Source: JAIEOG01 sp964519985
GTDB lineage: Bacteria > Bdellovibrionota > FAC87 > UBA2466
Reading direction: 5' to 3'
DNA: 64,000 nt
Assembly: GCA_964519985.1 (NCBI GenBank)
Contig: CAZFMF010000008.1
Coordinates: 1 to 64,000 of the forward strand
Shown here: one piece after another, positions 7,145 through 15,037 of the stretch
Layout of the letters: every line of letters starts with the position of its first letter
How positions within the stretch are numbered: the first letter of the stretch is position 1
Notes under the pieces: model-generated
The model's input: only the letters and a program-made list of their open reading frames with translations
What the model was told of the DNA's origin: nothing
The model's database searches: none
Program-made: the position numbers and the translations under genes

Positions 7145-7172
7145 TTGACATTTCTCGACGGCGGGGTATCAT
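7145..7172 (+). promoter_or_regulatory. Strong rightward promoter after dpdA
   Basis: TTGACA (7145-7150), 16 bases, TATCAT (7167-7172). It restarts transcription downstream of the deazaguanine cassette and feeds a structured leader. Confidence 0.75.
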
Positions 7173-7177
7173 TCAGG

Positions 7178-7260
7178 TGTGGCGGTTTCGCGGTCCGGCC
7201 CGGGCGGTATGCCGGCTAAGTACGTGGGTCGCACCACGAACCGCGAAACCGCTTCACTAC
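7178..7260 (+). promoter_or_regulatory. Structured 5' leader with 13-bp inverted repeat
   Basis: GCGGTTTCGCGGT (7182-7194) is perfectly complementary to ACCGCGAAACCGC (7240-7252). Inside, CCGGC (7195-7199) pairs with GCCGG (7211-7215). The element starts right after the promoter and ends just before the ribosome site AGGAG (7262-7266). It may be a regulatory RNA or a stable leader; it does not match a riboswitch I know. Confidence 0.5.
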
Positions 7261-7272
7261 CAGGAGATACCG

Positions 7273-7467
7273 ATGGTCCGCCTGAACTGCGTCGGCTGTG
7301 AGCACAAGCGGATCGCCGTGTACGGCAGCGAGGAGACGGGCGTGCGGACGCTCGCCTGCGAGCAGTGTGGCGTCCAGATGACCCGCCGGGTGCTGGACGG
7401 CGAGTACGTGTACGTCCCGGTGGCCGGGCGGCCGGTCGTGCCCGGGGCGTTTTCGCCCCGCAAGTAA
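7273..7467 (+). CDS. Small zinc-ribbon protein
   Basis: 64 residues with two C-x-x-C knuckles (CVGC near residue 6, CEQC near 30), a minimal zinc ribbon. AGGAG sits six bases before the ATG. It is the first gene after the structured leader. A perfect CGGGGCG-TTTT-CGCCCCG hairpin (7443-7460) overlaps its 3' end and could attenuate transcription. Confidence 0.65.
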   Translation: MVRLNCVGCEHKRIAVYGSEETGVRTLACEQCGVQMTRRVLDGEYVYVPVAGRPVVPGAFSPRK

Positions 7468-7477
7468 CAACACAAAT

Positions 7478-7539
7478 GCCGGCGGGGATACCCTCACCGT
7501 TCAAGCGGCTTTGCCCGACGCGGGGCGAACCCCGCCGGC
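7478..7539 (+). repeat. 10-bp inverted repeat between genes (possible terminator)
   Basis: GCCGGCGGGG (7478-7487) pairs perfectly with CCCCGCCGGC (7530-7539), followed by TTCTTA. With the hairpin at 7443-7460 it makes the gap strongly structured. A leaky terminator or mRNA-stability element is possible. Confidence 0.4.
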
Positions 7540-7559
7540 TTCTTACACCGAGGTGCGAG

Positions 7560-7769
7560 ATGATGACGAATCTGCTGGGGCGGCGGGTGAGGATCGCGGA
7601 CGACACGACCACTGCCGAGTTCTGCCGCGGTAAAGCCGGGTACGTTGTCGGCGTCGGGCACGACGACGAGGCGTTCTGGCTGCTCATCGAACTCGTCGAG
7701 AGTGGTCGGCTGGTGACGACGAGGGCCGGGAACTGTACCGTCGCACCCGCTCCTCCGGAGACGACATGA
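7560..7769 (+). CDS. Small SH3-like hypothetical protein
   Basis: 69 residues beginning MMTNLLGRRVRIAD, then GKAGYVVGVGHDDEAFWLLI, the alternating strands of a small SH3-like barrel. The ATG at 7560 and the next one are in frame; GAGGTG lies just upstream. Its stop overlaps the next start (ATGA). Function unknown. Confidence 0.6.
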   Translation: MMTNLLGRRVRIADDTTTAEFCRGKAGYVVGVGHDDEAFWLLIELVESGRLVTTRAGNCTVAPAPPETT

Positions 7770-8146
7770 GCGGGGCGTCGAGGTCATGTTGTCGCGTCTG
7801 CGGGCACCCGCTCCGAACGTGGGCGGACCGGGACGAGGGGCGGACGCTGGAGTCCGCCGAAAACTGCGACGGGTGCGGGCTGTACGCCAGCTCGTTCGCC
7901 TACGGTAATACCGAGGAGCAGATCGGGGTTATCGTCTCGACATGGAGTTACGCCGAGAGCTGCTCGGCCGACTGGCGGGAGCAGTTTGAGGAAGCCCGCC
8001 GCATCTACGCGAGCGACACCGGCCGCGGGCTGTACCGGGCAATGCAGGAGCGGTGGGACGAGACGACGCCGCGGCTGGTATTGGCAGACTGGTGCGATGA
8101 TAGCGGGTGCCCGCTGAGCGCGGCGTACTTACGGAGAATGGCGTGA
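7766..8146 (+). CDS. Zinc-binding protein with C-terminal TIGR02996 domain
   Basis: 126 residues: an N-terminal knuckle (CCRVCGHP...CDGCG) followed by a TIGR02996 copy (ERWDETTPRLVLADWCDDSG, about 94-113). In Gemmata this domain usually stands N-terminal to repeats, so a C-terminal position after a zinc knuckle is unusual. The gene overlaps both neighbours by four bases. Confidence 0.75.
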   Translation: MSGASRSCCRVCGHPLRTWADRDEGRTLESAENCDGCGLYASSFAYGNTEEQIGVIVSTWSYAESCSADWREQFEEARRIYASDTGRGLYRAMQERWDETTPRLVLADWCDDSGCPLSAAYLRRMA

Positions 8147-8349
8147 CATCCGACACTTACTACGGTTTTCCGATGCCGGTCTGTCCGTACTGCGGGTACG
8201 AGTCGCGGTGCGTGGCGGACTTGTTGTGCCAGCCCGGCATCGAGCATGGCGACGGCATAGACCTGTGCGGGCGGTGTGAGCGGGAGTACGAAGTTACGCT
8301 GGAAGTCGTCCACACGTTCACGACGCGAAAGAAGGCCGACGATGAGTGA
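8143..8349 (+). CDS. Small zinc-ribbon protein
   Basis: 68 residues from a GTG that overlaps the preceding stop (GTGA). Two knuckles, CPYCGYE and CGRCE, frame a short loop. An internal ATG at 8173 (MPVCPYCG) is an alternative start. Probably structural or nucleic-acid-binding; no specific role visible. Confidence 0.6.
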   Translation: MTSDTYYGFPMPVCPYCGYESRCVADLLCQPGIEHGDGIDLCGRCEREYEVTLEVVHTFTTRKKADDE

Positions 8350-8692
8350 ATTCCGCGGTACGCCGGGGCCGTGGCGGTGGGAGGGTCGAGTTATGCACGA
8401 CTACTACGAGGGTCCGCTAGAGCGGTTGGTCGGGAGCGACGGGGTAGAGATCATGTCGTTCGGTGACAACACGGAGTATTACCCGACGGAGGGTTGCGGT
8501 CCCAATGACGCCAACGCGGCGTTGATAGCCGCCGCCCCGCAACTCCTTGCCGCCTGCCGGGCGTGGGACGAGGGTTTCACCGAGGGCGAGCAGTTCACGC
8601 CCGAGCAGTTCCGCGTATGGGTGAACGAACGGCGGCGGATGGCCCGGGAAGCTATCGCGGCGGCCCTGGCCCTGCCGGGGGAGACGGTATGA
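8342..8692 (+). CDS. Phage hypothetical protein (TPGPW...NANALIAAAPxLL family)
   Basis: 116 residues with the layout common in prophage proteins: FRGTPGPWRWEG near the N-terminus, then GPNDANAALIAAAPQLLAAC. The family is widespread in phages and prophages but its function is unknown. Overlaps both neighbours by four or more bases. Confidence 0.7.
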   Translation: MSEFRGTPGPWRWEGRVMHDYYEGPLERLVGSDGVEIMSFGDNTEYYPTEGCGPNDANAALIAAAPQLLAACRAWDEGFTEGEQFTPEQFRVWVNERRRMAREAIAAALALPGETV

Positions 8693-9036
8693 TCCGCGTC
8701 ATCAACGTCCGCCGGCTCCGCCGCCCGGTGCAGCAGCTCGGGGTGTGTTACGTCGGGCGGCACTGTGCGGACTGGCCGGGCACGCCGTGGGGCAACCCGT
8801 ACCGCTCGGACCCGCCGCACACGCTCGAAACGTGCCTCGCCCGCTACCGTGAATGGGCCGAGTCCCGGCCGCCGGAGTGGCTAGCCGAGCTGTGGGCGGA
8901 GTGCCGGCAGGGGGCGAAGCCACTCGGGTGTTGGTGTTGTGACGCAACAGCGGGGGACGGGTCGCCGCTGACTTGTCACGCCCAGATTCTCGCCGAACTG
9001 CTGACAACCCGCTACGGACCGAAGGAACCGTCATGA
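8689..9036 (+). CDS. DUF4326-like protein
   Basis: 115 residues: VINVRRLRRP, then YVGRH...PGTPWGNPY, an LARYREWAE helix, and LGCWCCD...CHAQILAEL. This order of GR..WGNP and a C-terminal LxCWC...CH is the DUF4326 pattern found in many phages. Biochemical function is unknown; the cysteine/histidine cluster suggests metal binding. ATGA overlaps on both sides. Confidence 0.75.
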   Translation: MIRVINVRRLRRPVQQLGVCYVGRHCADWPGTPWGNPYRSDPPHTLETCLARYREWAESRPPEWLAELWAECRQGAKPLGCWCCDATAGDGSPLTCHAQILAELLTTRYGPKEPS

Positions 9037-9446
9037 CGCACATCGAGCGGCTACAGATCGAAGTCGATACCGCCGTGTTCTTCGAGGAAGGCGTCCGCGG
9101 CACGGGCAAGCCGACCGACGTGTACCCGGATTGGGTGTACGAGGCCCGCGACGCCATCCGCCGGCAGAACGAGAACCCGCCGCCGTGGCTCCCGGACCTG
9201 CTCGCCGCGTTGGGCTGGCAGGGCGGCACGGTCCACGCGGCGTTGCGGGCGGTGCGGCGGCTGGTGGCGGCGGACAAGGAACGATACCCGACGCGAGAGA
9301 CGCGGACGTGCCACCTGTGTCCCGCGTATATCTGGTCGCCCGAGTCGATCCGGACCGGAAGGTGTTTCGGCTGTCGGTCGCCCGCGGCCGAATATCTCGT
9401 GACGGCAGACGGGTTTATCGCTAAGCGGACCGCAGTAGGTGGCTGA
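9033..9446 (+). CDS. Hypothetical protein with C-terminal zinc knuckle
   Basis: 137 residues. The N-terminal 85 are helical; the C-terminus carries CHLCPAYIWSPESIRTGRCFGC, a four-cysteine zinc site. It resembles small host-recognition or regulatory proteins of phages but no family is recognised. It ends the operon before a new promoter. Confidence 0.6.
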   Translation: MTHIERLQIEVDTAVFFEEGVRGTGKPTDVYPDWVYEARDAIRRQNENPPPWLPDLLAALGWQGGTVHAALRAVRRLVAADKERYPTRETRTCHLCPAYIWSPESIRTGRCFGCRSPAAEYLVTADGFIAKRTAVGG

Positions 9447-9471
9447 CGCCCGGCATTTCCGGCGGTATAAT
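9443..9471 (+). promoter_or_regulatory. Rightward promoter with consensus TATAAT
   Basis: CTGACG (9443-9448), 17 bases, TATAAT (9466-9471), 36 bases before the ATG at 9508. Confidence 0.6.
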
Positions 9472-9507
9472 CCCGGTGTACCGCCCGTTGTCTTTTCCCG
9501 GACTACC

Positions 9508-9780
9508 ATGCCGACCCCTGTGCCCGACCTGGACGCCGCCCGCGGGTTGATCCGCGACCGCATTTCTACCCTTGCCATGAGCGTCCGGGCCGTCGAACGC
9601 GCGGCCGGCGTGAGCCAGGGGGTACTCCACGGCTTCCTCAAGGCCGACGACCCCGAGGGGATTTCGGCCGCCACCCTGTTCGCCGTGTGCCGCGGGCTGG
9701 GGGTGCGGCTAAGTGCAGCGAAAGGCCGTCCGCCCGGGGCCGAACCGGTCATGGCCAAGAAATCCGCCCGCTCTCGTTGA
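9508..9780 (+). CDS. Helix-turn-helix (XRE-like) regulator
   Basis: 90 residues; MSVRAVERAAGVSQGVLHGF (about residues 24-43) is a helix-turn-helix with the A-G-V-S turn, followed by LFAVCRGLGVRL as in XRE proteins. It has its own promoter and no clear ribosome site. The promoter of the next gene starts inside its stop codon, so it may regulate that gene. Confidence 0.7.
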   Translation: MPTPVPDLDAARGLIRDRISTLAMSVRAVERAAGVSQGVLHGFLKADDPEGISAATLFAVCRGLGVRLSAAKGRPPGAEPVMAKKSARSR

Positions 9781-9805
9781 CAATTCCCAACGGTAACGGT
9801 ATACT
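9777..9805 (+). promoter_or_regulatory. Near-consensus rightward promoter
   Basis: TTGACA (9777-9782), 17 bases, TATACT (9800-9805), the best sigma70-type match in the window. It overlaps the end of the regulator gene and drives 9842 and probably the long operon behind it. Confidence 0.8.
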
Positions 9806-9841
9806 TCGGGTGTCGAGTCACACCCGGCCCCGGAGTTACCG

Positions 9842-10855
9842 ATGACCGCCACGACCAGCCCCGCCGCCACCGCGTTCGCCCGCTCCTGCCTCGCCCGGTG
9901 TGGCGTGGTCGGGTGCCGGGACACCAAAACCGAGCTCGCCCGCCGCATCACCCGGCTCCGGCCCCGCGGGTCGGGGTCCAAGTCGCAGCTCGCCGACCGC
10001 CTCGCCGAGAAACTGGACGAGTTGGCCGCCCGGCGGTGGCAGTGGGCGTGCAAGGGGCAGCGGCGGCCGACCGTGAAACAGGTGGCCGGGCTGGCGGCGG
10101 ATATTACGGCCGCCCTCGCCGCGGTACAGGGACGATGCCGGGAGCGGACGCTGACGGTGCAGGACGTGATCCGGACGGCTCGCATCGCCGACTCGAACGG
10201 GGCCGCTCGTGACGACGGCGGTAAGGTGACGGCCAGTTCCTACGGCTACCGCTGGACGACGACGACCGTGTACGCGACTCGCCAGCCCGACGGTACGGTC
10301 CGCGTGGCCGTGAGTCGGGACGGCAAGCGGGAGATCACGGCCCCGGCCCGGTGGTGGCGGGACGTGACGACCGACTCAACGATCCTCCAGGGCGGCGGGG
10401 CGTTCGGGGTCCGTCGGGCCGACGGCGGGTGGGACGTGTACGACGCCGACAGCCGTCGGGTCGGGGTCGCGGTGCCGATGCCGACCGACCTGCGATCCCG
10501 GTTCGGCTGGTGGGAGCACGGCACCGACGCCGCCGCGTGCGGCCGGGAGATCGACCATAAGCGGGCTATCGTCGCTGCCGAAGCCGCCAAGACCGCCGCC
10601 GACGCGAAGGCCGCCCGTCGCACCGCCCGGATGGCGACCCTCCTGTGCCGGATCGGTAATAATACGCCCGTCACCTACGCCGACGCCCGGGCGTGCGGGA
10701 TGTGCGACGCGGGCATCCGGGTGTTCGCGGCCAAGCTCGGGATCGCGGACATGACCGGGGCGGTGCCGCTGACGGACGTGGCCCGGCTGGAACCGACCTA
10801 CGCGGTCAAGCTCGCCCGGCTGGTGCTGGGCCGGAGGGCGGCGGTGGCGTGCTAA
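9842..10855 (+). CDS. Hypothetical protein, 337 residues
   Basis: Basic and alanine/arginine-rich. Residues 30-110 look like coiled or packed helices; 130-225 contain a strand-rich segment (SSYGYRWTTTTVYATRQPDG, then GGAFGVRRADGGWDVYDAD); the end (about 275-330) has a helix-turn-helix-like run (ARACGMCDAGIRVFAAKLGI). No catalytic motif is recognised. Its strong private promoter suggests high expression. Confidence 0.6.
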   Translation: MTATTSPAATAFARSCLARCGVVGCRDTKTELARRITRLRPRGSGSKSQLADRLAEKLDELAARRWQWACKGQRRPTVKQVAGLAADITAALAAVQGRCRERTLTVQDVIRTARIADSNGAARDDGGKVTASSYGYRWTTTTVYATRQPDGTVRVAVSRDGKREITAPARWWRDVTTDSTILQGGGAFGVRRADGGWDVYDADSRRVGVAVPMPTDLRSRFGWWEHGTDAAACGREIDHKRAIVAAEAAKTAADAKAARRTARMATLLCRIGNNTPVTYADARACGMCDAGIRVFAAKLGIADMTGAVPLTDVARLEPTYAVKLARLVLGRRAAVAC

Positions 10856-10913
10856 CCCGGGCCAACCTGCCGGTGTGGCTGTGTGCCGGGCAGTACCGAA
10901 CCGAGGGTGGATA

Positions 10914-11321
10914 ATGCCGGCCGTTGACGCCCGCGACGTGCTCGCCCCCTACGTCGGCCAGCGGGTGCGGTGCCGGGGTACGCTGGAAAAGGACGAGCGG
11001 TGTCGGCGGAAGCACCGGACGCTCGTCGGCGACCTGAAAATCCGGGTCGGCAACAACTGGTACTACGCGGCCGACCACTGTTGGGTGTTCGGCTCGGCCC
11101 TGTGCGGCGTGTACGGGCTGCAAGTGGTGTTGGAGTTCGACGCCCGGGTGCAGCAGTACACCACGCACGGGGCGGTCCGGTACGCGGTCGGCAACGCGAG
11201 GAACGGGCTGGTGGTGGCGTCGGCGGACGCGGCGAAGCTGGACGGGATGGTGGCGTACATAGTCGAAGCGTTCGGCTGGCAGGCGGTGGCGGACGCGGTC
11301 GAGAAGGCACACACGGGGTAA
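10914..11321 (+). CDS. Hypothetical protein, 135 residues, possible OB-like fold
   Basis: ATG 10914 with GAGGGTGG upstream. The product begins MPAVDARDVLAPYVGQRVRCRGTL and continues with strand-rich segments (LKIRVGNNWYYAADHCWVF), compatible with a small beta-barrel, but no family is recognised. An upstream ATG at 10875 lacks a ribosome site. Confidence 0.55.
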   Translation: MPAVDARDVLAPYVGQRVRCRGTLEKDERCRRKHRTLVGDLKIRVGNNWYYAADHCWVFGSALCGVYGLQVVLEFDARVQQYTTHGAVRYAVGNARNGLVVASADAAKLDGMVAYIVEAFGWQAVADAVEKAHTG

Positions 11322-11325
11322 CGAC

Positions 11326-11592
11326 GTGACCAAGCAGACGGCAACGGTCGAGTGGGTGAGCGTGGCGGAGCGGATGCCGGAGATACCGGCGGACGCCCCG
11401 GAGTACGCGAAGTCCGTGACCGTGCTCGTGACCTACGACGGGTATAACCGACGGGTGGCCGAAGCGTCGTGGGTTCAACCGACGTACACGAAGCGACCGA
11501 TGCCGCCGCGGTGGCAGAGCAGGCACGAGCTGTGGAAGTTCGGCACGATCACGCATTGGGCGTACATGCCGGCCCCGGCGGAGACGCCGTAA
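11326..11592 (+). CDS. DUF551-like phage protein
   Basis: 88 residues from a GTG: VEWVSVAERMPEIP, VLVTYDG, then ITHWAYMPAPAETP. The W-x-S-V-x-x-R-x-P start and the ITHW...P-P end are the hallmarks of DUF551, common in phages and of unknown function. It shares a base with the next gene (TAATG). Confidence 0.75.
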   Translation: MTKQTATVEWVSVAERMPEIPADAPEYAKSVTVLVTYDGYNRRVAEASWVQPTYTKRPMPPRWQSRHELWKFGTITHWAYMPAPAETP

Positions 11593-12149
11593 TGGCCCGC
11601 CCCGCCAAGACCGGCAACATCCGCGTGGGCGACCGGGTCCGGGTCGTCACGCCGAAGCTGTTCGTGCGGTGCGGCTATCCGCTGGCGTTCGACGCGGTGC
11701 TGGCGGAGGTGCGGAAGAATTACCTCGCCGCGACCAAGACTTTCCTTGCGGCGGCCGGCGTGAAGATGGCGGTCAAACCTTACGACGGCCAGCCGCTATC
11801 GGTCGAGAAGGTGCTGCGGGCGGTCGCCTACGATCTGGTCCGGCAGCGGGGGTACGGTGGTAAGGATCGCCGGATTATCACCGTCGATAAACCCGAATGG
11901 GCCTGCGTAGAGCGGGCGGTGACGGCGGTGCGGTTCGTGAAGACGGGCGTGTACAACCGCGGCTACCAGGACTACAGCGGCGATTACCAGCCGCCGTACC
12001 TGTCGGACGAGAAGACGCACCGCATCCTGACACTCGCCGGGGCGGAGTGGCTAGACGACGACCCGATGTACCCGCAGGGCGGGCGGTGGCGGGAAGTCGA
12101 GATCGAGGCGACGAATGTGGAGCTGGTTAATACCGAGGAGCCGACATGA
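11592..12149 (+). CDS. Hypothetical protein with SH3/KOW-like start
   Basis: 185 residues. The first 40 (IRVGDRVRVVTPKLFVRCGY) resemble a small barrel; the rest is mixed, with Tyr/Asp-rich segments (NRGYQDYSGDYQPPYL). No motif suggests an enzyme. Coupled at both ends to neighbours. Confidence 0.55.
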   Translation: MARPAKTGNIRVGDRVRVVTPKLFVRCGYPLAFDAVLAEVRKNYLAATKTFLAAAGVKMAVKPYDGQPLSVEKVLRAVAYDLVRQRGYGGKDRRIITVDKPEWACVERAVTAVRFVKTGVYNRGYQDYSGDYQPPYLSDEKTHRILTLAGAEWLDDDPMYPQGGRWREVEIEATNVELVNTEEPT

Positions 12150-13141
12150 GCGAGCAGCTACCGTTGGGCAAGGTCATCACCGACCCGAAGTACCATGACG
12201 ATTACCGGGACGCCGTGCATGTGGCGGTTATCCCGGCGGTGGCGGGTGAGCATCTTGACCCGGGTATGAGGGTCGGTCCGGGTAGGGACGGGATGTACGT
12301 CGAGTGCGTGAATGGGGTCGATCTCGTCGGACTCGTGGACCCGTTCCTGCCGAACGCGGTGAAGCGGAGCGAACGGTTCTGGCTGTTCCTGTATCCAGGC
12401 ACCGTGACGAGCCTGCGGCACCACTGGCAGCACCCGGCGTTCACCGCCACGACCGCGGGTGACGAGCCGGGGTCGCCGGTAAAGCTACCCGAACGGTTCA
12501 TCGACCGGATACACAACCTTCCTGAACGTAGTGAATTACCGGATTATCAGTCTGACCGCGACGGTTGGATCGCCGCGATTACGGAACAGGCCAAGGCGGA
12601 AGAATCGCACCAGCGACAAGTCGCTGACGACGAGGCAACCCGAGCGGCCCCGTTCGCGGCGGCAGTAGTACGGTCGGTAGAGCCGGGGTGGCGGACGGAA
12701 GCGGTCGTCGGGCTGGCCCGCGGCGTCCGTGAGACGAAGTCGGCGAGCCGGCTCCCGGTGTTAGCGGACGCCCTGGACGACGCCGGGTGTTCGGACGCGG
12801 CGATCCTGACGGCGTGCCGAGCGGCAACCACGACGGACAACGAGGCGGTGGTGCTCGCGTGTAAGGTGCTGGGCGGCGAGTATACGGACGCGGTCATCGA
12901 ACTGGAGTCGATCGCGGACCGGCTCGATCTGACCGTGAACGGGCTAATGGAGGCGGCGGAACGGTGGGAACAAACACACGACGGAGAGTGGGGTGGTGAG
13001 TATACGACACAGATGGGTTCCGAGCACTGGCGGGATAACTTTGACAGCCGCGTAGCCGCCCGGTTTTGGACAGCGTGGCGGACGGTGACGGGGCAGACGC
13101 CGAAGGACGGTACGGCCCAGTTCTTCTCGTGCTCGTGTTGA
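12146..13141 (+). CDS. Hypothetical protein with planctomycete-type motif
   Basis: 331 residues. Residues ~180-225 (WRTEAVVGLARGVRET, LPVLADALDDAGCSDAAILT) match a module I associate with planctomycete proteins, where TExVxxLA...LPxLADALxDAGCxxxxIL precedes other domains. This is independent support for a planctomycete host and suggests capture of host sequence. The N-terminal half is acidic and mixed. Function unknown. Confidence 0.65.
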   Translation: MSEQLPLGKVITDPKYHDDYRDAVHVAVIPAVAGEHLDPGMRVGPGRDGMYVECVNGVDLVGLVDPFLPNAVKRSERFWLFLYPGTVTSLRHHWQHPAFTATTAGDEPGSPVKLPERFIDRIHNLPERSELPDYQSDRDGWIAAITEQAKAEESHQRQVADDEATRAAPFAAAVVRSVEPGWRTEAVVGLARGVRETKSASRLPVLADALDDAGCSDAAILTACRAATTTDNEAVVLACKVLGGEYTDAVIELESIADRLDLTVNGLMEAAERWEQTHDGEWGGEYTTQMGSEHWRDNFDSRVAARFWTAWRTVTGQTPKDGTAQFFSCSC

Positions 13142-13151
13142 GGAGTCTGAC

Positions 13152-13586
13152 GTGAGCATGTACGAACTCGACGTGACTGTAGCGGACGGTAAGTACCGCG
13201 TGGTCATGGACGTGGACGGGTTGCGGGCGTTGCGGTACGGCGAGCCATGGCGGGACTGCGTGGGTGATAACCTGATCTACTATCTCGCCTCTACAGTGCA
13301 GACGCTCCAAGACGCCATCATCACCCACCGGGCACAAAAGGCCGACGACCGCTGTATTGAGGATGACGACCGGCTGTACGAAGCCCTCGGCGACGGGATC
13401 AAGTGCGACCGCCGGGTGGGGTGTCAACTCGACATGGTTAATAACTGCGTGCGGTTCATCCGTAATCGCACCGAGGGCGGGGGCTGGCCGACCTACGCCG
13501 AGTTAGAAGCGGAGCGAGACCGGCTGCGGGAGCGGGTGGCGGAGTTGGAATCGCAACTCAATAACGAACAGCACGCCGCACAGTAG
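13152..13586 (+). CDS. Hypothetical protein with C-terminal coiled coil
   Basis: 144 residues. A GTG (13152) or the ATG two codons later can start it. The last 30 residues (AELEAERDRLRERVAELESQ) are a clear coiled coil, so it probably oligomerises. The N-terminal part has no family signature. Confidence 0.6.
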   Translation: MSMYELDVTVADGKYRVVMDVDGLRALRYGEPWRDCVGDNLIYYLASTVQTLQDAIITHRAQKADDRCIEDDDRLYEALGDGIKCDRRVGCQLDMVNNCVRFIRNRTEGGGWPTYAELEAERDRLRERVAELESQLNNEQHAAQ

Positions 13587-13597
13587 CCGGAGGGCTA

Positions 13598-13864
13598 ATG
13601 CCGACCGTCGCCACCCGCCGCCACCCGATCACCGCGTTCAAGTGCCCGCCGACCACCAACGCCCCGGGCCGGAACGTGATGGTGACGTGCGGGCGGGGCA
13701 ACTTCCGGGTGTCAGCGGCGGAAGCGTATGCCCTCGCCCGCGACCTGTTGATAGCGGCCGGTCCGCCGGGCGGGACGGAAGTCGAGTCGTGCGTGTGGTG
13801 CCGTGCGAAGCCGGCGAGGTTGCTGCTGTGTGACCCGTGCAAACTCAAACTGAGGCGGGCGTGA
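13598..13864 (+). CDS. Small cysteine-containing hypothetical protein
   Basis: 88 residues with a C-terminal zinc knuckle (CVWCRAKPARLLLCDPC). The N-terminal part is basic. It overlaps the next gene by one base (TGATG). Confidence 0.55.
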   Translation: MPTVATRRHPITAFKCPPTTNAPGRNVMVTCGRGNFRVSAAEAYALARDLLIAAGPPGGTEVESCVWCRAKPARLLLCDPCKLKLRRA

Positions 13865-14052
13865 TGACCGAAGAACAGTCCGCCACGAACGCCGCCCGGA
13901 ACCTCGTGATGGCCGCGTGCGAGCACGACCCATTCCGGACGATGCACGGCGGGATCGTGTGCAGCAAGTGCGGCGGGACGTTCGCGTTGATACATTTGCC
14001 GGTGTTGCTCCGGATGCCCGAGTACGACTGGTCCGACGAGGACGACGAATGA
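13864..14052 (+). CDS. Small zinc-ribbon hypothetical protein
   Basis: 62 residues; one C-x-x-C knuckle (CSKCGG) and an upstream Cys/His (ACEHD). Strongly acidic end (WSDEDDE). ATGA overlap with the next gene. Confidence 0.55.
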   Translation: MTEEQSATNAARNLVMAACEHDPFRTMHGGIVCSKCGGTFALIHLPVLLRMPEYDWSDEDDE

Positions 14053-14225
14053 CACCCGCCGAGATTATCCGCCGCTGGGCATACTGTCGGTGCTGTTATA
14101 ACCGTGCCCCGACCGGGCCGTGCGTCTGTACCGAGGCGGACATCCGGCGGGCGGAGCTGGAATTGACGGCGGTGACGAAGCGGTGGGACGAACGGTTGTG
14201 GCGGGAACGCGGGAGGGTATCGTGA
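14049..14225 (+). CDS. Small cysteine-rich protein
   Basis: 58 residues with a CRCC...CVC cluster in the first half and a charged helix in the second. Overlaps both neighbours by four bases. Probably a metal-binding peptide; function unknown. Confidence 0.55.
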   Translation: MTPAEIIRRWAYCRCCYNRAPTGPCVCTEADIRRAELELTAVTKRWDERLWRERGRVS

Positions 14226-14431
14226 CCACCGACGACATCGTCCGACTCCAGGCCGACGCCCGCGGGGCCGCCGAACTGAGACGGGCGTTCAACCGGGCGG
14301 CAGAGGGGTTTGCAGCGGCCGGGCCGTTGCCGCCCAACCACCAGCACGTCTGGGCCGCGTTCTACGCCGCGATCGTGGGGACCGAGGCCGGGTTGAAGGC
14401 GTTCGGGGAGTTACCCGACGACCGACCGTGA
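14222..14431 (+). CDS. Hypothetical protein, 69 residues
   Basis: Begins at GTG 14222 overlapping the previous stop (GTGA). Mostly helical, alanine-rich (LQADARGAAELRRAFNRAAE). Its last codons contain the ribosome site and likely start of the following TIGR02996 gene. Confidence 0.55.
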   Translation: MTTDDIVRLQADARGAAELRRAFNRAAEGFAAAGPLPPNHQHVWAAFYAAIVGTEAGLKAFGELPDDRP

Positions 14432-15023
14432 CGGGCTCCTCGCCGCCATACTCACCCGGCCCGCGGACGATACGCCGCGGCTAGTCTATGCGGATTTCCT
14501 GGACGACCACGGCGAGCCGGAGCTAGCGGCCGCGACCCGGGCGATGGTTGCCGCCAGTATATTACGGCACAAGGACGCGATACGCGAAGTCGTCCAAGAC
14601 CCGGTGCTGCGATACGCCGCCATATTGGACGCAACACCCCGCGGCCGGGGGCTGTTGGAGTTCGCCCGGTGCTCGGTCCGGGTAAACACGTTTTACGGCG
14701 AAGTGACGGATGCGGTGCAGGCGGAATTTAATTGGGAGTATGACACGCTGCGTAAGCGGTGGCGGGACTGGCTCCCGCCGACCGTCACACTCCTCACCCG
14801 GCGGGCCGACCGCGAAGCATTTAATAAAGACTACGGGCCGCCCGCCATTACGTTCCCGACCCGCCGCCGCCACCCGCGAGAGTACAACAGCCCGGTCATG
14901 TCGGTGTGCTTCACCTACGGGTTCCCCGAGTGGGTGGAGTGCGACGACGTGGACTGGGAGAGGGCCGGACTCGACCTGACGCGGGCGTTCCCGTGGGTCG
15001 GCCGAGATACCCGGTGGTGCTGA
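14418..15023 (+). CDS. TIGR02996-domain protein with apparent ACG start
   Basis: The frame encodes an intact N-terminal TIGR02996 domain (GLLAAILTRPADDTPRLVYA, then DFLDDHGEP) that lies entirely upstream of the first ATG (14544). There is no ATG, GTG or TTG between the preceding in-frame stop (14394-14396) and the domain. GGGGAG (14405-14410) sits seven bases before an ACG at 14418 whose reading (TTDRDGLLAAI) matches the usual M-T-D-start of the family. Either ACG is used or the ATG has been lost. The rest (about 150 residues) is unknown. Confidence 0.65.
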   Translation, partial: TTDRDGLLAAILTRPADDTPRLVYADFLDDHGEPELAAATRAMVAASILRHKDAIREVVQDPVLRYAAILDATPRGRGLLEFARCSVRVNTFYGEVTDAVQAEFNWEYDTLRKRWRDWLPPTVTLLTRRADREAFNKDYGPPAITFPTRRRHPREYNSPVMSVCFTYGFPEWVECDDVDWERAGLDLTRAFPWVGRDTRWC

Positions 15024-15037
15024 CCGGAGGTGACATC

